A DNA stretch of 64,000 nt from Notamacropus eugenii. Taxonomy: Eukaryota; Chordata; Mammalia; Diprotodontia; Macropodidae. The stretch lies in the NCBI RefSeq assembly GCF_028372415.1, contig NC_092878.1:73475251-73539250 (forward strand), in the 5' to 3' direction. The position numbers were made by a program, and so were the translations under genes. The notes beneath the pieces are model-generated. The model saw only the letters and a program-made list of their open reading frames with translations. It searched no databases and was not told the DNA's origin. Positions 60,150 through 64,000 of the stretch are shown here, one piece after another. Position 1 is the stretch's first letter. Each line of letters opens with the position of its first letter.

Positions 60150-62305
60150 AACAGTTCTTTCAAAACTACTGATTGATACCTCTTCAAATTTCTGTGGCTG
60201 CCCATTCTTCTCCATCTTAGCTGAGAACCCTCTCATGTTTTATGGAAAAAAAGAAAAAAAATGAAACCATTTGATGAGAGTTTCTTTTCTTTCTTGCTCC
60301 TCATCTCACATCACTTAGATCCTTCTAACACTAACTTTCTTTCACTCCTGTCTCAGAGTAAGAGTTTATCCTTCTCCTTGCTAAACTAACACTTCTACAT
60401 TCACAAATGATCTTATTCCATGCTGTTTTCTCCAAAGATTGCTTCCTAGTATCCCCATTCTTACATTTATCTACAATTATTCCATATCAATGACTGCTTC
60501 CTTACTGAATACAAATTAGCTCATGTTCCCCTGCCCCAATTCTCAAAATATCCTTCCCTTGATCCAACCATTGCTGCTCACTGTTATCACTATTCTATCC
60601 TTGCATGTGTGGCTAAACTCTATGAGACCTTTTATATTAGCTGCCTCAACTTGCTTTATCCCTCATTCTTTTCTAAACTCCTTAACCTCATTATTTAACC
60701 AAAATTGCTTTCTTCTAAGTCAATAATGATATCTTGATTGTTGAATCTAATGGTCTTTTCTGAATTCTCATTCTTCTCTACCTCTCTCTACCCTATGACA
60801 TTGTATATTACCTCCTTCTCTTTGATATCAACTTCTAAGTTTTGCAATACCAGTCTTTTTGGTTCCTGTCTTATCTTCTCAGTCTCCTTTTCTGGATATC
60901 CATGATATGTCCTCTAACCAAGGCTATGCCCTGGGTCATCTTTTCTTCTCCTTCTACATTATTTTATTTATTACTCTCATTGGCTTCTCTGGGTTCAATT
61001 TTCATCTCCATGCTGATTCCCCAGTGAAGTAATTCAGCCCTAAAATATCTCCTGGTCTCCAGTTCTGCATCTCTAACTGACTATTAGACATCTTGAAATG
61101 AGATATCCTGTAGATCTCTTAAACTCATTTTTCCAAAACTGAACTCAGTAAATTCCCATCCCCCAAATCCTCCTTCTACTTCCAAACTTCCCTATTTACT
61201 ATCCAGGAAATTACAATCTCCCCAGTTACCTAGGGTCACTACCTATATGTCATACCCAATTCTTTACTTTCATTTCTCACATAATATCCAATATGTTCCC
61301 TTTCACAGCATGAAGACTTTGCCTTCACATTTTCTTCACCTATTCCCACCTCTCTTCTGACATTGCAATTTTTCTAGTGTAATACCATATTATCTTACAG
61401 TATTTTATTTGCAATAGCCTACTGTTTGTTTAGACTTCCACAAGTCTCTAAATCTTCCAGTCAATTCTCCAGTCTGTTGTCTAAATGATCTTTGTAAAAC
61501 ATAAATTGACCATGTAGTTCCATATCACCCCCGTAAAATCTTCTGTTTGGCATTCAAAATCCTTCATAACATGCTTTCCCAGTCTTTGTAATCATCTGAT
61601 ACCTGTGTCCTCTATAACATACTCTTACATTCAGTGATACTGCTTTTCTTGCTTCCTTGAACAAGATTCTCTGTCTCTCAGTTGCAGTCATTTTAACTGT
61701 ATGTCCACCATTCATGGAATGTACTCCCTCCTCATCTCTCCCTTCTGGTTTATTTGGATTTCTTCAATTCCCAATTAAGATCACACTTTCTACTAGAAAC
61801 CTTTCTCAATCCCTTTTATTCCTAGTCCCTTCCTTCATTTGATTATTTTGAATTGATCTTCTATGTGGCTTTCCATATGGCATGTAGTTAGTTGTATGTT
61901 ATTTCCCCCATTTGACTGTGAGCTCCTTTAGCTCTGAGACTATCTTTTATGTTCTTTGTATTCCCAGTGCATAACACAATATTTGGCCCATGTTGGTGTT
62001 ATTGTTCAGTCATTCTAGTGATGTCTGATTCTCCATGGCACCATTTGGGGTTTCTTGGCAAAGATAATGGAGAGTTTTGCTGTTTCTTTCTCTAGCTTAT
62101 TACACAGATGAATAAGCTGAGGCAAGCAGGGTTTAGTGATTTGCCCGTGTTTACACAGCTAGTAAGTAAGTGTTTGAGGGTGGATTTGAACTTAAGTTTC
62201 CCTGATTCTGGGGCCTGTGCTCTATCTGTTGTATCACCTTCCTGACTATTTGGTCCCTAGTAGGAGTTTAATATTAAATGTTCATTGATTGATTCATTGA
62301 TTCTT
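60150..62305 (+). mobile_element. L2 LINE, sense, ORF2 C-terminal half to 3' end, split by a SINE
   Basis: RT/C-terminal L2 sequence is recognisable from 60840 ('gtctccttttctggatatcc', 'ccctgggtcatcttttcttc', 'tcatctccatgctgattccc', 'cttgaaatgagatatcctg', 'ccaaaactgaactcagtaa'). It runs through 'cttctgtttggcattcaaaatcc' (61540) and 'ttccctttgactgtgagctcc'-type sequence (61915) to 61989. After the SINE it resumes at 62257 ('tagtaggagtttaatattaaatg') and ends in ATTGATTGATTC. It is heavily mutated with no long frame. Confidence 0.8.
61980..62256 (-). repeat. tRNA-derived SINE, antisense, with 10-bp duplications
   Basis: 'TATTTGGCCC' (61980-61989) and 'TATTTGGTCC' (62247-62256) flank the element. 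The body has the antisense tail ('attgttcagtcattctagtg', 'catttggggtttcttggcaa') and core ('gtgtttacacagctagtaag', 'ggatttgaacttaagtttcc'). It splits the L2 3' end. Confidence 0.85.
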
Positions 62306-62312
62306 GAAAGAG

Positions 62313-62340
62313 TGTATGTGTGTGTGTGTGCGTGTGTGTG
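62313..62340. repeat. (TG)n microsatellite
   Basis: TG run interrupted once by CG, just beyond the L2 end. Confidence 0.9.
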
Positions 62341-62344
62341 ATGA

Positions 62345-63730
62345 GTTTAGAAAGATTAATTTGACAGATGAGTGGATGATAGATTGGAGTACACAAAGAC
62401 TAGCAAATAGACTACTGCAGTGGTTCAGTAATGAGGTAGTGACTATGTCAGTGACTTCGGAGAGGAAGCATATACATAAGATGTTATGAAGACAAAATCC
62501 ACAAGGCTTTGGCAACAGATTTAGAAGAGAGTAAATGTAAACTATTACCCCAAAGTGATCCAATTTCAATTCCTGCTCCAGGTCTTAGGGAGTAAACCCT
62601 AAGAATTATTCATAAATCCAGAAAAAATTACCTAAGACCTTTTAGAGTTGATCCTGACTAAATTTTAGAGGCTCCTACTCTAGTTACTTTTATGGTTTCA
62701 TATCTCTTGGTAGGAATTAGTCTCATTCACCTCAACGCTGTTTTGAACTTTGAAATGTTAACCCTTTAGCTGTAACCATCCCACCAAGCAAAATGAATGA
62801 ATCATACAAATCAAATCCCTTTCCATGCTTGCTTCAAACCTCAAACATATTTTGGGAGAAATTATTTCAGACTCATTTCCAAGTGAAGTTTCCAAATCAG
62901 TTTCTCCTTTGGCTACTCCAAATGTTTCCAAAACTTCAGCACTTCCTGATTCTGGCAGGAAGGACAAATGTTAAGACATTGGAAAACTGGTTTGTTCCAG
63001 GTGGCATTTCAATTCAGATAGCACTCAAATGTTAATGGGAATCACATTAGAGAAGTTATTTTCAGGATGTTTCCAACTTAAGTTTTCAGATCCAAATGAG
63101 TTAGATATTTCAGATAAAGTGGAAATCAGTATACACATTTTAGAAAGCTTTTCTGAACTGGCCAAAGTTGAAAGTCTAATAACTCATAATGGGGAATGCT
63201 TTGAATTTATGCTTTAAAATGCTATTGTGCTTAGTAAAGCATGCAGTATAATATAATTTTATAGCATTGTTCATATGAAAATGGATCATATCTGATTATA
63301 ATGGTACTGCAAATGCAATTCAGCTCATTAAGTTACAGCCGGGTGCATCTTAGGGACTACAGAAAAACTTTCAGGAGAATGGGGCCAGGTATATAAGAAA
63401 ACAATATATTTTGCCTAAATGCAAGAATTGAAAGCAAATGATATATTTCCATCTCTACTGAACTGTTCTCAAGCACTGAAGTTTTTTGGGTGTCATTTTT
63501 TTTCTTTTAATTAAGCAAGGTCTATAAGTCAAACATTGCAACCACACAGCAAACACATGTATTAATATACACTATTACTGCCTCCTCTATGTGTATTTAG
63601 AATGCCACAAAAAATATTGAATAAAATCATGGGCATATGAACTTTTGACCCTAAGAATGTGATTCCTATTTATTATAGCTTCTTTCTTAAAGTGATCACT
63701 GTTATGAAGCCAACATTGAAAAACCACTGG
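62345..63730. other. Unrecognised; contains a diverged direct repeat
   Basis: Two similar stretches near 62853-62900 and 63048-63095 share 'GAGAA.TTATTT' and '..TTTCCAA.T.AAGTTT' blocks. Two modest frames (62793-63035, 63029-63217) cover them but match no family I know, so I do not call a gene. Confidence 0.35.
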
Positions 63731-63734
63731 AGGA

Positions 63735-63960
63735 TAGAATGCCATGGTGTGAATGCTACTCCAGTTATTCTCCAGCTGTGGGTACTTAAACAATTATCTG
63801 AATATCAGTTCTCTCATTTGTAAAATCGGGATTCTAATATTTGATTAGCCTCATTTATGGTGTTAATGTGAGGACCAAATATAATAATGCACATATAATG
63901 CTTTGTAACTTTAAAAACCTATCAAAATAAATTTTAAAAAATATATTGTTGTTATTAATA
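63735..63960 (+). repeat. MIR-type SINE, sense
   Basis: 'tcagttctctcatttgtaaaa' then 'gttaatgtgaggaccaaata' and 'atgctttgtaactttaaaaa' follow MIR order. Confidence 0.65.
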
Positions 63961-64000
63961 AAATCTTGTTTAGACAAGCTATTCCCACAGGAGTAAAATG

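Overview
The window looks like AT-rich vertebrate, specifically marsupial-type mammalian, nuclear DNA. This rests on recognition of its repeats. They include L1 elements opening with a 'GAGCCAAGATGG'-type 5' end, ORF1-only HAL1-like relatives of L1, an RTE-clade LINE, many L2 and L3/CR1 remnants, and tRNA-derived SINEs of the MIR/MON kind ('aaatggggtcacgaagag...' tails). No exon of a multi-exon gene, no functional RNA gene and no prokaryotic or phage architecture was recognised. I cannot name the species or say whether the window is intergenic or intronic.

Layout: 0-1.35 kb, L2 and MIR scraps. 1.35-4.7 kb, a near full-length, inactivated RTE LINE on the minus strand. 4.86-5.0 kb, a near-perfect palindrome. 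5.96-7.2 kb, an L1 5' UTR with the N-terminus of ORF1. 9.65-12.18 kb, HAL1-like copy A. 12.76-13.55 kb, a 5'-truncated L1 with clear target-site duplications. 14.5-15.9 kb, old antisense L1 split by a SINE. 16.94-19.6 kb, HAL1-like copy B. 21.94-24.88 kb, a full-length processed copy of FAM3C (minus strand) with target-site duplications and a 205-codon open frame. 24.9-29.1 kb, mostly unrecognised DNA. 29.1-34.95 kb, a mosaic L1 block flanked by one duplication. 36.0-38.7 kb, antisense L1 and HAL1-like sequence, the latter interrupted by a processed RPL17 pseudogene. 39.2-39.9 kb, an L3/CR1 remnant. 42-52 kb, scattered MIR/SINE/L2 fragments and a possible retroposed 3' UTR at 45.4-46.5 kb. 52.2-57.0 kb, a HAL1-like 3' end, a CR1/L3 end and a long antisense L1 ORF2 split by a SINE. 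57.4 kb, a decayed tRNA-Ile-like sequence. 58.4-62.3 kb, two L2 remnants in opposite orientation, one split by a SINE. The rest is unrecognised.

The genes do not form a pathway. Host-gene content appears only as retroposed mRNA (FAM3C, RPL17, possibly one 3' UTR), and nested insertions give a relative order of events. The best leads are the open FAM3C retrocopy, the ORF1-only L1 relatives whose copies carry different microsatellites at the same internal site, the mosaic L1 block and the palindrome. No new multi-gene system was found.
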